Source: Sphingobacterium sp. B16(2022)
GTDB lineage: Bacteria; Bacteroidota; Bacteroidia; Sphingobacteriales; Sphingobacteriaceae
Length of the DNA: 64,000 bases
Assembly: GCF_012030425.1 (NCBI RefSeq)
Contig: NZ_JAAUVN010000001.1
Coordinates: 248,001-312,000, forward strand
Direction of reading: 5' to 3'
Part shown: positions 35,131 through 44,721 of the stretch, piece by piece
How the letters are laid out: every line of letters starts with the position of its first letter
Position numbering within the stretch: the stretch's first letter is position 1
Notes under the pieces: model-generated
Database searches by the model: none
What the model was told of the DNA's origin: nothing
What the model saw: only the letters and a program-made list of their open reading frames with translations
Translations under genes and position numbers: made by a program

Positions 35131-37548
35131 ATGTTTAAACGTATTAAGAATAAATATATACGCTATATAGCAATTGCTATATATTTTTTAATCGTCCTTG
35201 TTTGTGCTATACAGCTTAACTTTTTGGGGCTATTTGGCTACTCGCCTACAAAAAAGGATATTACGATGCCCAGTGTTAATATCTCAACCGAATTGTATAC
35301 TGCAGATAGTGTTTTGATCGGTCGTTATTTTGATGAAGACCGTAATCCAGTGGCTTTTGACAGCATATCTAAAAATGTGATCAATGCGCTGGTGGCTACA
35401 GAGGATGTTCGCTTTTATAAACATAGCGGAGTTGATTTTTTAGGTCTCGGATCTGGTATTGTTTCTACTTTATCTGGAGATAGAAGAGGGGCTAGTACAA
35501 TTACGCAACAATTGGCAAAAAACTTATATCGTACACGCTATAATAAATCGGGTGGTCTTCTTGGTAAAATACCTGGTGTTGGTTTAATTGTAACCAAGTT
35601 TAAGGAATGGATGACCGCTTATAAATTGGAGTCACGATATGAAAAAAATGAAATTATAACGATGTATTTAAATACCGTTTCGTTCAGTAATAATTCATAT
35701 GGTATCCAAACGGCTGCACGACGTTATTTTAGTAAAAATGCAAGTGAACTTAGCATCAATGAAGCTGCGGTATTAGTGGGTATGCTGAAGGGAACAACAA
35801 TTTATAATCCTATGCGTAATCTAGACAAATCGCGTGAGCGCCGAAATGTCGTTTTAACTCAAATGGAGAAGGCTAAGTATATTGATCAAACTCAGGTTGA
35901 TCAGTTGTCAAAGGAGCCATTGGTATTACGTACGGAGAACAAAGATATACATGCGGGTGAAGATTCTTATTTACGGGCAGCGGTAGAGCGTTGGCTGGAG
36001 AAGTGGGCTGATGAAAATGATATGGATATCTATAAGGATGGTCTAAAGATTTATACTACAATCAACTCAAAGCTTCAAAAACATGCCGAGGAAGCTGTTG
36101 CTAAGCAGATGCAGGTATTGCAACGGAGATTGAAGAATGCATGGGGTAGTGAAGAGCCTTGGCGTGATTTGTCAGGTAAGGTAATTCCTGGATTTATTGA
36201 AAACTTGGTAAAAAAGACAGACTATTATAAATTTTTGGTGAAAAAATATGATCAACGTACTGACAGTATTGATTTCTACTTGAACCGTAAAAAAGAAATG
36301 GAAGTATTTTCTTGGAAAGGAGAGCGGATGCGTGAAAAAGTAGAGATGTCCACTGTTGATTCGATCAAATACTATGTAACTATGTTAAATACGGGTGTGA
36401 TGAGTATGGATCCATATTCTGCTGAAATTAAAGTGTGGGTAGGAGGTATCGATCATCAGTTTTTTAAATATGATCATGTTAATCAATCTAAAAGACAGGC
36501 AGGTTCTACATTCAAACCTTTTGTTTATTTAGCAGCATTGGAATCCGGTATGACACCTTGTGATCAGATTCAAGATAAGCCCGTAACCATCAAGATTGAT
36601 AAAGGAGATTCAATTGAAGTCTGGGAGCCTAAAAATGCTGACTGGAATTTTAGTTATCGGGATATGTCATTGCGTTGGGCCATGGCGCGTTCGGTAAATT
36701 CGATTACAGTTCAACTGACAGAGAAAGTAGGGGCTGATAAAATTGTTGAAGCTGCACATCGAGTTGGAATTGAAAGTAAATTGAGTCCTGTGGCGTCGAT
36801 CGGTTTGGGACCAAATGATGTTTCAGTTTTTGAAATGGTAAATGGTTATGCTACAATGATGAATCACGGTGAACGTGTAACACCTATTCTTGTTTCTCGA
36901 ATAGAAGATTATGACGGAAAAGTGATTGCAACTTTTAAACCTGAACGTAAGCAGGTAGTGGATAAACAAGATGCATGGTTGATGACCTATATGCTTCGCG
37001 GAGGAATGGAAGAGCCGGGAGGAACTTCACAGGCATTATGGGAGTATGATCTTTTTGATAAGGAAAATGAGATTGGTGGAAAAACGGGTACTTCTTCGGA
37101 GTATGTAGATGGGTGGTACATGGGTGTTACCAAAGATCTGGTAACTGCGGTGTGGGTCGGTTGTGACGATCGAAATATCCATTTTAAAAATTCGCAGACC
37201 GGTGAGGGCTCTAAAACCGCGCTACCAATTTTTGGTTTATTTATGGAATCTGTTTATAAGGATAAGCAGTTAGGCTATACGCAGGGTAAATTTCCTGCTT
37301 CAACTGTGGAAATTACAAAGAAGTATAAGTGTGAAACTCCTCGTCCGCCTCGTGAAGAGGTTGTCTCAGATTCAACCGCTGTAGATGATGAGATGTTAAT
37401 CGATGGTGTGGAAGATGTGCAAAATGGTGGTACAACTCAAGAAGAAGGATTATCAACTTCTGGAGATGATGATGCTTCTGATGTCTTATCTACCCATAAT
37501 GATGCAACGGCAATAAGACCGCGTGATTCACTAGGTTTTGGTGATTAA
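35131..37548 (+). CDS. Bifunctional penicillin-binding protein 1A
   Basis: 805 aa class A PBP. A cytoplasmic N-terminus is followed by a membrane helix (about 10-32), a GT51 glycosyltransferase domain (ATEDVRFYKHSGVDFLG with the catalytic Glu, GASTITQQLAKNLY) and a transpeptidase domain with STFK near residue 460 (RQAGSTFKPFVY), SVN (MARSVNSITVQ) and KTGTS (EIGGKTGTSSEYVDGWYMG). The C-terminal 70 residues are acidic and S/T-rich. It polymerises and crosslinks peptidoglycan in the periplasm. It is divergent from rpoN. Confidence 0.96.
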   Translation: MFKRIKNKYIRYIAIAIYFLIVLVCAIQLNFLGLFGYSPTKKDITMPSVNISTELYTADSVLIGRYFDEDRNPVAFDSISKNVINALVATEDVRFYKHSGVDFLGLGSGIVSTLSGDRRGASTITQQLAKNLYRTRYNKSGGLLGKIPGVGLIVTKFKEWMTAYKLESRYEKNEIITMYLNTVSFSNNSYGIQTAARRYFSKNASELSINEAAVLVGMLKGTTIYNPMRNLDKSRERRNVVLTQMEKAKYIDQTQVDQLSKEPLVLRTENKDIHAGEDSYLRAAVERWLEKWADENDMDIYKDGLKIYTTINSKLQKHAEEAVAKQMQVLQRRLKNAWGSEEPWRDLSGKVIPGFIENLVKKTDYYKFLVKKYDQRTDSIDFYLNRKKEMEVFSWKGERMREKVEMSTVDSIKYYVTMLNTGVMSMDPYSAEIKVWVGGIDHQFFKYDHVNQSKRQAGSTFKPFVYLAALESGMTPCDQIQDKPVTIKIDKGDSIEVWEPKNADWNFSYRDMSLRWAMARSVNSITVQLTEKVGADKIVEAAHRVGIESKLSPVASIGLGPNDVSVFEMVNGYATMMNHGERVTPILVSRIEDYDGKVIATFKPERKQVVDKQDAWLMTYMLRGGMEEPGGTSQALWEYDLFDKENEIGGKTGTSSEYVDGWYMGVTKDLVTAVWVGCDDRNIHFKNSQTGEGSKTALPIFGLFMESVYKDKQLGYTQGKFPASTVEITKKYKCETPRPPREEVVSDSTAVDDEMLIDGVEDVQNGGTTQEEGLSTSGDDDASDVLSTHNDATAIRPRDSLGFGD

Positions 37549-37570
37549 TACATTCTCTTAAAAATTTTAA

Positions 37571-37609
37571 ATCGGTTGTTTATGAAGTATAAACAACCGA
37601 TTTTTTTTT
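37571..37609. terminator. Bidirectional terminator overlapping the end of the GIY-YIG-like gene
   Basis: ATCGGTTGTTTAT (37571-37583) pairs with ATAAACAACCGAT (37589-37601), followed by TTTTTTTT on the plus strand. The minus-strand gene's stop codon (37580-37582) lies inside the stem, so its last codons are also terminator sequence. Confidence 0.8.
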
Positions 37610-37903
37610 GGAAGTATCCATATTAGTTGGACATAGGTTGTTCCAATTCGCATTTTGTTTTCTGATGAGCTTCTCCTTCTGCATCCGTGTAAAGTGATTT
37701 AATTCAAATTGTCTCTTTTCAGCTTGTTCCTGACAATCAAATTTTTCCATATAAACGACACGAGTTAAGTGTGGGCCATTGGGAAAGAAAATGTTGCAGC
37801 TGCTTTTTATTTCGTTCATCGCCCGGTTAAAGTCTGATGTGATATCTACATTTAAGAACTGTCTGTTGCTGTCCGTAATGATGTATAATGTGTGTGATTT
37901 CAT
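37580..37903 (-). CDS. Degenerate GIY-YIG-like small protein
   Basis: 107 aa. The outline follows small GIY-YIG (YhbQ/UPF0213-type) nucleases: LYIITDSNRQF at the first strand, ITSDFNRAMNEIK where the conserved Arg of the alpha-1 helix falls, then HLTRVVYMEKFDCQEQAEKRQFELNHFTRMQKEKLI, matching the family's (Y/V)...EKFD...A..RE..LK.(L/F)TR.QK..LI tail. But the second motif (YIG/YVG) is replaced by LNV/D and the GIY by LYI, so the catalytic Tyr pair is not intact; the protein is probably inactive as a nuclease or acts as a nucleic-acid binder. It is divergent from the S24 regulator. Confidence 0.6.
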   Translation of the reverse strand: MKSHTLYIITDSNRQFLNVDITSDFNRAMNEIKSSCNIFFPNGPHLTRVVYMEKFDCQEQAEKRQFELNHFTRMQKEKLIRKQNANWNNLCPTNMDTSKKKSVVYTS

Positions 37904-38004
37904 GTTTTGAGCTAATAAATTTGGTTATTTGTATAATTTTTACTAATTTTATTGGCACAATAATACTAATATTTTTAGATATTAAAAATTAAAATTAAAA
38001 AAAT

Positions 38005-38778
38005 ATGCCAAACATAGCTTCCAATCTTAAGTTTTTAAGAAAAACGAAAAGGCTTACACAACAGCAGTTTGCTGACTTAATGGAGATAAAACGTGCTTCT
38101 GTAGGGGCGTATGAAGAAGATCGGGCAGAGCCAAAATATGAGTTACTAAAAAAAATAGCAGAGTTTTATGACCTTTCAATGGATGAGCTTGCTAATGATG
38201 AGATAAATGAAAAATGGAAACGGGCTCCTAAAAGTAATGCTTCTAATTTACGGGTACTTAGTGTTACAGTTGACGGGCTTGACCGCGAAAATATAGAGTT
38301 GGTTCCTGTAAAAGCGAGCGCTGGCTATATGAATGGTTATGCTGATCCGGAATATGTTGCAACGTTACCGAAATTTTCGTTACCTATGTTCAATCAAGGA
38401 ACCTATCGGGCTTTTGAAATCAAGGGTGATTCGATGCGTCCTTTGGCTAGTGGTTCTATTGTCGTAGCAGAATATGTGGAGAACTGGAATGATATTAAGC
38501 CAGGGCAGACCTATATTGTCGTTTCAAAAGATGAGGGGGTTGTATACAAGCGAATAGCATTTAAATTTAAAGAAGATAAAGGTCTGAAGTTAGTTTCTGA
38601 TAATAAGAGCTACGATCCATATTGGGTAGAAGCGAGTGATATTATGGAAGTTTGGAAAGCAAAAGCGTTTATTAGTACAACGCTTCCGGAACCTAGTAAT
38701 GAACCTTCTATGGAGACTTTGACAAGCATGATGGCAGAAATGCAAAAAACAATTAATTCGGTTGTAGATAAGGGTTAG
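38005..38778 (+). CDS. XRE-S24 (LexA/CI-like) transcriptional regulator
   Basis: 257 aa. HTH_3 at about residues 5-62 (LKFLRKTKRLTQQQFADLMEIKRASVGAYEEDRAEP), then an S24 peptidase-like domain: putative cleavage site S-A106-G107-Y, catalytic Ser143 in KGDSMRPL and Lys182 in VVYKRI. The dyad is in the spacing seen in CI/LexA-type autoproteolytic repressors, so damage-triggered self-cleavage is possible (inference). Its promoter region faces the degenerate GIY-YIG gene. No phage genes surround it; similar chromosomal regulators occur singly in Bacteroidota. Confidence 0.9.
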   Translation: MPNIASNLKFLRKTKRLTQQQFADLMEIKRASVGAYEEDRAEPKYELLKKIAEFYDLSMDELANDEINEKWKRAPKSNASNLRVLSVTVDGLDRENIELVPVKASAGYMNGYADPEYVATLPKFSLPMFNQGTYRAFEIKGDSMRPLASGSIVVAEYVENWNDIKPGQTYIVVSKDEGVVYKRIAFKFKEDKGLKLVSDNKSYDPYWVEASDIMEVWKAKAFISTTLPEPSNEPSMETLTSMMAEMQKTINSVVDKG

Positions 38779-38812
38779 AGGATCATTTTGATGGATCTTT
38801 TTTATCTATATT

Positions 38813-38842
38813 TTGATAGTTGAAAAAAAATATTTACCTTTG
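38813..38842 (+). promoter_or_regulatory. rimP-nusA-infB promoter (TTG-N19-TACCTTTG)
   Basis: TTG at 38813-38815 and TACCTTTG at 38835-38842 with a 19-nt spacer match the Bacteroidota consensus. The start site should lie about 38846, only some 10 nt before a strong terminator-like hairpin and about 80 nt before rimP. Confidence 0.68.
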
Positions 38843-38856
38843 TCTTATCTGAGAGG

Positions 38857-38883
38857 AAGGGGGCAACGTATGCCCCCTTTTTT
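38857..38883 (+). terminator. Promoter-proximal terminator / candidate attenuator of the rimP-nusA-infB operon
   Basis: GGGGGCA (38859-38865) - ACGTA - TGCCCCC (38871-38877) followed by TTTTTT. It lies between the operon's promoter and rimP, so it is not the end of the preceding S24 gene alone unless transcription reads through. A 35-40 nt aborted RNA would result when it acts. Placement before nusA makes regulation through NusA-dependent termination plausible. Confidence 0.7.
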
Positions 38884-38924
38884 AATTCATTGATTTCAGT
38901 ATTTTTATTCGTTTTCGAAAGAAT

Positions 38925-39392
38925 ATGCAAAATGTAGAGAAAAGAGTTATCGAACTCGTCCAAGAAAAATTAGCAGATCGCGATGATTTGTTTATTGTAA
39001 GTGTTAAATTTCATCCGAACAGCGTGTTGGAAGTTTTGCTAGATGGTGATCAGGGAATTAGTATCGATGATTGTGTACAGGTTAGTAAATTTGTCGGATT
39101 CCAGTTGGAAGAAGAGGGGACAGTAGAGAAAGCTTATCGTCTTGAAGTTTCTTCTCCGGGGCTAGATGCTAATTTTGTTAATCAAAGGCAATATGAGAAA
39201 AATATTGGACGCAATGTACAAGTGAAGTTAAATGATGGTACAAAAACGGAAGGTACATTGTTAGCCGTTGAGGATGCACAGATAACAATTGAAGAAACAA
39301 TAAAAGAAAAAGGTAAAAAAGCGGAGCAGGTTGCTCGCATTATACCTTTTGAACAAATAAAAGCAACTAAGGTGTTAATTTCATTTAAATAA
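38925..39392 (+). CDS. rimP: Ribosome maturation factor RimP
   Basis: 155 aa. N-terminal alpha/beta domain (VKFHPNSVLEVLLDGDQGISIDDCVQVSKFVG, EEEGTVEKAYRLEVSSPGLD) and C-terminal SH3-like domain (NIGRNVQVKLNDGTKTEGTLLAVED). It assists late maturation of the 30S subunit. First gene of the conserved rimP-nusA-infB operon; nusA begins 2 bp after its stop. Confidence 0.95.
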   Translation: MQNVEKRVIELVQEKLADRDDLFIVSVKFHPNSVLEVLLDGDQGISIDDCVQVSKFVGFQLEEEGTVEKAYRLEVSSPGLDANFVNQRQYEKNIGRNVQVKLNDGTKTEGTLLAVEDAQITIEETIKEKGKKAEQVARIIPFEQIKATKVLISFK

Positions 39393-39394
39393 AA

Positions 39395-40633
39395 ATGAGC
39401 AGCAATATCAATTTGATTGACTCTTTCCAAGAGTTTAAAGAGTTTAAAAACATTGACCGACCTACGGTTATTTCTGTCTTAGAAGAAGTATTTCGTAGTA
39501 TGATCCGTAGACGTTTTGGTACAGATGAAAACTGTGATGTTATCGTAAATCCTGATAATGGAGATTTAGAGATATGGAGAACACGCGTTGTTGTTGAAGA
39601 TGAATTTTCGGAAGATGATGATCTTGAAATTGAATTAACAGAAGCGAAGAAATTTGATGCTGATTTAGAAGTTGGCGATGATTATATTGAACAGATAACG
39701 TTAGAGAGTTTTGGTCGTCGTGCTATTTTAGCAGCCCGTCAAACTTTGGTTTCAAAAGTTTTGGAATTGGAGAAAGACGAAGTTTTCAAAAAGTATAAAG
39801 ACCGTGAAGGGGAGTTGGTGATCGGCGAGGTTTATCAAATCTGGAAAAAAGAATTGCTTGTGTTAGATGATGACGGTAATGAATTAATTTTACCGAAGAC
39901 AGAACAAATTCCTGCAGATTATTTTAAGAAAGGTGATAGCATTCGTGCAGTCGTTTATAAAGTGGATATGATGAATAATAATCCTAAGATTCTTATTTCT
40001 CGTACTGCTCCAGAATTTTTACAACGTTTATTTGAACTGGAAGTTCCTGAGATTTTTGATGGTTTGATTACGATTAAGAAAATCGTTCGCGAACCAGGAG
40101 AACGTGCTAAAGTGGCAGTAGAATCTTATGATGATCGTATTGATCCTGTTGGTGCTTGTGTGGGTATGAAAGGATCTCGTATTCATGGTATCGTTCGTGA
40201 ATTGCGTAATGAAAATATTGATGTAATCAACTTTACAACGAATCATTCACTTTACATTACACGTGCATTAAGCCCAGCTCGTATTAGCTCAATCAAGATT
40301 GATGAAGAAAATAAGACGGCTGCAGTGTATTTAAAATCTGATCAAGTTTCTTTGGCAATTGGACGTGGTGGACACAATATCAAATTGGCAGGTAAATTGA
40401 CAGGTTATGAGATCGATGTTTATCGTGAGAATGACGAGTTTGATGAAGATGTGGATATCGAAGAATTCAGCGATGAAATCGAAAGCTGGGTAATTGATGC
40501 ATTGAAACGTGTAGGTTTAGATTCAGCACGTTCAGTATTGGCATTGACAGAAGAAGAGTTGTCTAGAAGGACTGACTTGGAAGAAGATACGGTAAAAGAC
40601 ATTTTACGTATTTTACAGGCTGAATTTGAATAA
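39395..40633 (+). CDS. nusA: Transcription termination/antitermination factor NusA
   Basis: 412 aa. N-terminal RNAP-binding domain (ISVLEEVFRSMIRRRFG), S1 domain (GELVIGEVYQIWKKELLVLDDDGNELILPKTEQIP), KH1/KH2 (VAVESYDDRIDPVGACVGMKGSRIHGIVREL, VSLAIGRGGHNIKLAGKLTGYEIDVY) and a short C-terminal helical region (LALTEEELSRRTDLEED). It modulates pausing and intrinsic termination and may regulate its own operon at the leader hairpin (inference). Confidence 0.96.
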   Translation: MSSNINLIDSFQEFKEFKNIDRPTVISVLEEVFRSMIRRRFGTDENCDVIVNPDNGDLEIWRTRVVVEDEFSEDDDLEIELTEAKKFDADLEVGDDYIEQITLESFGRRAILAARQTLVSKVLELEKDEVFKKYKDREGELVIGEVYQIWKKELLVLDDDGNELILPKTEQIPADYFKKGDSIRAVVYKVDMMNNNPKILISRTAPEFLQRLFELEVPEIFDGLITIKKIVREPGERAKVAVESYDDRIDPVGACVGMKGSRIHGIVRELRNENIDVINFTTNHSLYITRALSPARISSIKIDEENKTAAVYLKSDQVSLAIGRGGHNIKLAGKLTGYEIDVYRENDEFDEDVDIEEFSDEIESWVIDALKRVGLDSARSVLALTEEELSRRTDLEEDTVKDILRILQAEFE

Positions 40634-40656
40634 AATGAAGCCACATAATTTATTTT

Positions 40657-40709
40657 CATCTCTATTTCGAATTTAATTGTTATAGAGATGTAAAAAAAAC
40701 ATATTTTTG
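40657..40709 (+). promoter_or_regulatory. Hairpin and -7-like element between nusA and infB
   Basis: CATCTCTAT (40657-40665) pairs with ATAGAGATG (40682-40690) across a 16-nt loop, followed by T-AAAAAAAAC, then TATTTTTG (40702-40709) 30 nt before the infB ATG. This could be an internal attenuator plus a second infB promoter; neither is certain. Confidence 0.35.
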
Positions 40710-40739
40710 TATTAAATATTTAATTAGTTAAAATAATAG

Positions 40740-43700
40740 ATGACTGAAGGAAAAGGTACAAACCTGCTTAAAGCAGCAAAGGAACTCAATATTGGCATAT
40801 CTACTGCCGTAGATTGTTTAGTGAAAAAAGGGTATGACGTCGACGCCAAACCTGGTACTAAGCTATCCGGAGAGATGTACAATGTGCTGTTGAAAGAGTT
40901 TCAAGGTGACAAGATCGTGAAAGATGAAGCTAAACAAATTGTGATTGGCAAAATTCGTCGTGATGAGTCGCCAGTCGCTTCTCCTAAAGAATCATCTAAA
41001 AATGACGATTATGAAGAAACTGCAGCTTCAAAAGATATTTTGATAAAAAATGCTGCGGTAAATACAAGAGAAGAATCTAATGCAGATAAAAAAGAGAATC
41101 CAGTTGAAAAGGTAACGGGTTCTGAGGCAAAGGAAAATTCATCAAATACACACACTGGAGGTATGAAGGTTGTGGGTAAAATTGATTTAGATGCTTTGAA
41201 AAGAGGATCTAAACCTAAGAAAGAGGAAACTCCAGAAGTGAAAGCTGAAACTCCAAAGGAAGTGGAGAAGAAGCCTGAGGTAGTTAAAGAAGCAACTCCT
41301 ACAGCTCCAAAACCTATCGTAAAAGAAGAGCCTAAAGTAGAAGTTCCTAAAGCTCCGATAGTGGAAGCACAAAAAATAGAAGAGAAAGCGCCAGAAGCAC
41401 CTAAGGTTGTCATTGCTGCACCTCAAAAAGTTGAAGTTAAAACTGAAGCTCCTAAAGTTCAAGAGAAGAAAGTGGTAGAAGAAAAGCCAAAAAATGAAAA
41501 ACCTGCTGTGAAAGCACCGGTTGAAACTCCTGTAAAGGAAGTGAAAAAAGTTAATCCTGCAGATGAGGTTATTAGTGCTAAAGCAGAGAGATTAACAGGT
41601 CCAAAAGTAATTGGTAAGATTGAATTGCCTACGGCAAGACCTTCTCATCGCGATAAGCCTGTAGCATCTTCTTCAAGTGCTACTGGTAATGATCATAAGC
41701 GTAAACGTAAACGTACGAATAATACAGGAACTCCGCCTCAGGGTGGTGGTACCCATCCAAATCGTACTGGAGGTCCAAACCAAGGTGGTGGAAATCATCC
41801 AAATCGTACTGGTGGAAATCATCCAGCAGGGAATAATCAAAACCGCCCAGCAGGAGGTCCAGGAGGAAATAATCAAAACCGTCCAGCGGGAGGTCCAGGA
41901 GGACATCATAACCGTCCAGGAGGTCCAGGTGCAAATAAAGGTCGTCCAGCCTTCAACAATAGAAGTAATGGACCTAATGTACCAAAAGAGGAGCCTACTG
42001 AAAAGGAAATCCAAGATCAAATCAAGGCTACATTAGCGCGCTTAAGTGGTGCTGGTAAGTCGGGTAAATTTGCTCAACGTGCGAAATTGAGACGTCAAAA
42101 ACGTGACGATGTCGCAACTAACGCGGAGGAGGAAGCATTAGAAAGAGAAATGCAAGCAAAAGTGTTGCGTGTTACAGAATTTGTAACGGCAAACGAACTT
42201 GCTAACTTAATGGATGTGGCTGTTACACAAATTATCGCAACTTGTATGAGTTTAGGTATGTTTGTTTCAATTAACCAACGTCTAGATGCAGAAACTTTAA
42301 CCATTGTTGCTGATGAATTTGGTTACCAAATTGAATTTATCAAACCTGAAGATGAAGAGATTGCTGATCTTGAAGAAGCTGACAATGAAGATGCATTGAT
42401 TTCTCGTGCTCCGATTGTTACGGTAATGGGTCACGTCGATCACGGTAAAACATCTTTGTTAGATTACGTGCGTAAAGCAAATGTAACAGGTGGTGAAGCA
42501 GGTGGTATCACGCAACATATTGGTGCTTATGCGGTACAATTAGACGGTGGACGTAAGATCACTTTCTTAGATACTCCAGGTCACGAAGCCTTTACAGCGA
42601 TGCGTGCTCGTGGTGCAAAAGTAACAGATATCGTAATTATCGTTATTGCAGCGGATGATGCTGTCATGCCACAAACGAAAGAAGCAATCAACCACGCACA
42701 AGCTGCTGGTGTGCCAATCGTATTTGCATTTACAAAAATTGACAAGCCAGGTGCTAATACAGATCGTATTAAAGAGCAGTTGTCTCAAATGAATATATTA
42801 GTAGAGGATTGGGGTGGTAAATACCAAGCACAGGAGATTTCAGCAAAAACTGGATTGAATGTGGATCTTTTATTAGAAAAAGTATTATTAGAAGCAGAGA
42901 TGCTTGACTTAAAAGCTGATCCGAACAAACGTGCTGTTGGTTCTGTAATTGAAGCTGCTTTGGATAAAGGTAGAGGTATTGTGACAACAGTACTGATATT
43001 AGGAGGTACTTTACGTGTGGGAGATCCTATTTTAGCAGGTTCTCATAGTGGTAAAGTGAAAGCTTTAACAAATGAACGTGGTGAGCGTGTGAAAGAAGCA
43101 GGTCCTTCTGTACCGGTTCAAATCTTAGGTATGGCTGGGGCACCTACTGCAGGTGATAAGTTCTATACTATGGAGAGTGAATCTGAAGCTCGTAATGTGG
43201 CGAATAAACGTCTTCAATTACAACGTGAGCAAGGTATGCGTGCTACGAAACATATTACTTTGGATGAGATCGGTCGTCGTTTGGCAATCGGTAACTTTAA
43301 AGAGTTGAACGTGATCGTAAAAGGTGACGTGGATGGTTCGATCGAGGCATTATCTGATTCATTATTGAAATTATCAACACAAGAGATTCAAGTGAATGTA
43401 ATTCATAAATCTGTGGGTGCTATCTCAGAGTCAGATGTTTTATTAGCTTCTGCTTCTGATGCAATTATCATCGGTTTCCAAGTTCGTCCATCTATAGGTG
43501 CACGTAAATTGGCTGAACAAGAGCAAATTGATATTCGTCTTTACTCTATCATTTACGATGCTATTGCAGAACTTAAATCGGCAATGGAAGGTATGTTGGC
43601 TCCGAAATTTGAAGAGAAAATCGTTGCTAACGTTGAGATCCGTGAAACGTTTAAAATCTCTAAGGTCGGTACAATTGCAGGTTGTATGGTCTTGGATGGT

Positions 43701-43910
43701 AAAATTAACCGCAATAATGATATTCGTATCGTCCGTGATGGTGTTGTTGTTTTCACAGGTAAATTAGCTTCATTGAAACGTTTCAAAGACGATGTGAAAG
43801 AAGTTTCATTCGGTTATGAGTGTGGTTTGAATATTCAAGGATATAATGATATTCAAGAAGGTGATATCGTTGAAGCATACGAACAAGTTGAAGTAAAACG
43901 TAAGTTGTAA
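40740..43910 (+). CDS. infB: Translation initiation factor IF-2
   Basis: 1056 aa. N-terminal IF2_N domain (about 1-55), then some 350 residues of low complexity: a Lys/Pro/Glu/Val-rich tract (about 130-290) and a Gly/Asn/Pro/Arg stretch with repeats [12 protein letters not shown] (about 330-400), a second IF2_N near 475-525, the G domain ([12 protein letters not shown] near 563, [12 protein letters not shown]), domain II and the C-terminal initiator-tRNA-binding domain ([25 protein letters not shown]). It recruits fMet-tRNA to the ribosome. Length is at the long end because of the linker. Confidence 0.97.
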   Translation: MTEGKGTNLLKAAKELNIGISTAVDCLVKKGYDVDAKPGTKLSGEMYNVLLKEFQGDKIVKDEAKQIVIGKIRRDESPVASPKESSKNDDYEETAASKDILIKNAAVNTREESNADKKENPVEKVTGSEAKENSSNTHTGGMKVVGKIDLDALKRGSKPKKEETPEVKAETPKEVEKKPEVVKEATPTAPKPIVKEEPKVEVPKAPIVEAQKIEEKAPEAPKVVIAAPQKVEVKTEAPKVQEKKVVEEKPKNEKPAVKAPVETPVKEVKKVNPADEVISAKAERLTGPKVIGKIELPTARPSHRDKPVASSSSATGNDHKRKRKRTNNTGTPPQGGGTHPNRTGGPNQGGGNHPNRTGGNHPAGNNQNRPAGGPGGNNQNRPAGGPGGHHNRPGGPGANKGRPAFNNRSNGPNVPKEEPTEKEIQDQIKATLARLSGAGKSGKFAQRAKLRRQKRDDVATNAEEEALEREMQAKVLRVTEFVTANELANLMDVAVTQIIATCMSLGMFVSINQRLDAETLTIVADEFGYQIEFIKPEDEEIADLEEADNEDALISRAPIVTVMGHVDHGKTSLLDYVRKANVTGGEAGGITQHIGAYAVQLDGGRKITFLDTPGHEAFTAMRARGAKVTDIVIIVIAADDAVMPQTKEAINHAQAAGVPIVFAFTKIDKPGANTDRIKEQLSQMNILVEDWGGKYQAQEISAKTGLNVDLLLEKVLLEAEMLDLKADPNKRAVGSVIEAALDKGRGIVTTVLILGGTLRVGDPILAGSHSGKVKALTNERGERVKEAGPSVPVQILGMAGAPTAGDKFYTMESESEARNVANKRLQLQREQGMRATKHITLDEIGRRLAIGNFKELNVIVKGDVDGSIEALSDSLLKLSTQEIQVNVIHKSVGAISESDVLLASASDAIIIGFQVRPSIGARKLAEQEQIDIRLYSIIYDAIAELKSAMEGMLAPKFEEKIVANVEIRETFKISKVGTIAGCMVLDGKINRNNDIRIVRDGVVVFTGKLASLKRFKDDVKEVSFGYECGLNIQGYNDIQEGDIVEAYEQVEVKRKL
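41725..41940 (+). repeat. Imperfect tandem repeats in the infB linker
   Basis: Repeats such as GGAGGTCCAGGAGGAAATAA and AATCATCCAAATCGTACTGG recur in a Gly/Asn/Arg/Pro-coding tract within infB. These in-frame repeats can vary in number without breaking the gene and probably explain length differences of IF-2 linkers. Confidence 0.6.
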
Positions 43911-43930
43911 TTAAACAATTTATCATACAT

Positions 43931-43966
43931 AAAAGGAGCGTTTTTAATAAGACGCTCCTTTTTTTA
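43931..43966 (+). terminator. Terminator after infB
   Basis: AAAGGAGCG (43932-43940) pairs with CGCTCCTTT (43953-43961), followed by further Ts, 20 bp after the infB stop. Confidence 0.85.
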
Positions 43967-44150
43967 TGAGTTTTAAAACACACAGATAGTTCTTGATAGG
44001 AATTGGGAGTTAATTATAAGATCTTATCCATATTCCTAAAGTAAGATCATTTCATTAAAATCGTGCAAATAGAACGGATGATCTGAAATGAGTATTTTTT
44101 ACCGTAATGTTTTTTTTATATTAAAGCGACTTACAGTTACTGTTTCTACT

Positions 44151-44531
44151 TTATAAGTTTCTTACTATCCAAAAACCAATTACAATGATAAAAACGATTA
44201 CAATTGCTTTATAACCAAATAGTATCTTTCGCCATTTAAGCATTTTTGGCGTCGGCGATTTTTGATATTCAAAGATTAATCCTGTGATGATATAGGGGAT
44301 AGCGATGATCAGTAAAAAATTTTGCCTCCATGCGTTTTGGAGGTCAAAATTTAAAAGATAATGTATGGCGCGTTGTGATCCACATCCGGGACATTTGTAG
44401 CCTGTAATGACATAAAATGGGCATTTAGGAAAAATGTCATACTGTATCGGATTAAAGAACTTATATGTAAGAATTAAGATGAATAGAAGTATAATCCCAA
44501 TGGACCATAGATAATATTTCTTAATTACCAT
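44151..44531 (-). CDS. DUF2752 domain-containing membrane protein
   Basis: 126 aa from the ATG at 44531 (MVIKKYYLWSIGIILLFILI); a farther start (44555) adds 8 residues. A central motif KCPFYVITGYKCPGCGSQRAIHYLL carries the invariant CPGCG(S/T)QR of DUF2752. Three hydrophobic helices flank it. The family is of unknown function and is commonly linked to a CD225/dispanin gene; here the preceding frame is the truncated tail of one, overlapping the start by 11 nt. Confidence 0.85.
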   Translation of the reverse strand: MVIKKYYLWSIGIILLFILILTYKFFNPIQYDIFPKCPFYVITGYKCPGCGSQRAIHYLLNFDLQNAWRQNFLLIIAIPYIITGLIFEYQKSPTPKMLKWRKILFGYKAIVIVFIIVIGFWIVRNL

Positions 44532-44721
44532 AATTAAATATAGATCCAACAACACCTAAGATCATCAATAGTACATACAATACTGTCATCACAATGGAAA
44601 CAATAAAACCAATTTTAGTCCATTTTTTAGCTTCATCTGATGCTCTTTGTGCACCTTGCAGATCTCCTGCATAGAATCTGTATAAAAGTACTTTTTCATA
44701 TTTTAGAGTTTTATAATTTAT
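44521..44721 (-). pseudogene. 5'-truncated CD225/dispanin family gene
   Basis: The minus-strand frame ending at TAA 44521-44523 reads FYAGDLQGAQRASDEAKKWT followed by a membrane helix KIGFIVSIVMTVLYVLLMILG, which is the conserved second half of CD225/dispanins (YAGD...A..AS..AKKW). The first half, including the first membrane helix, is missing: upstream the frame meets a stop at 44722-44724 and contains no ATG. The ATG at 44692-44694 region belongs to another frame. So the gene appears to have lost its 5' end; its usual partner DUF2752 is intact downstream. Confidence 0.7.

Noticed and set aside
41009..42020. Several minus-strand frames of 84-134 aa opposite infB
   Set aside because: Low-complexity shadows of the K/E/P- and G/N-rich IF-2 linker.
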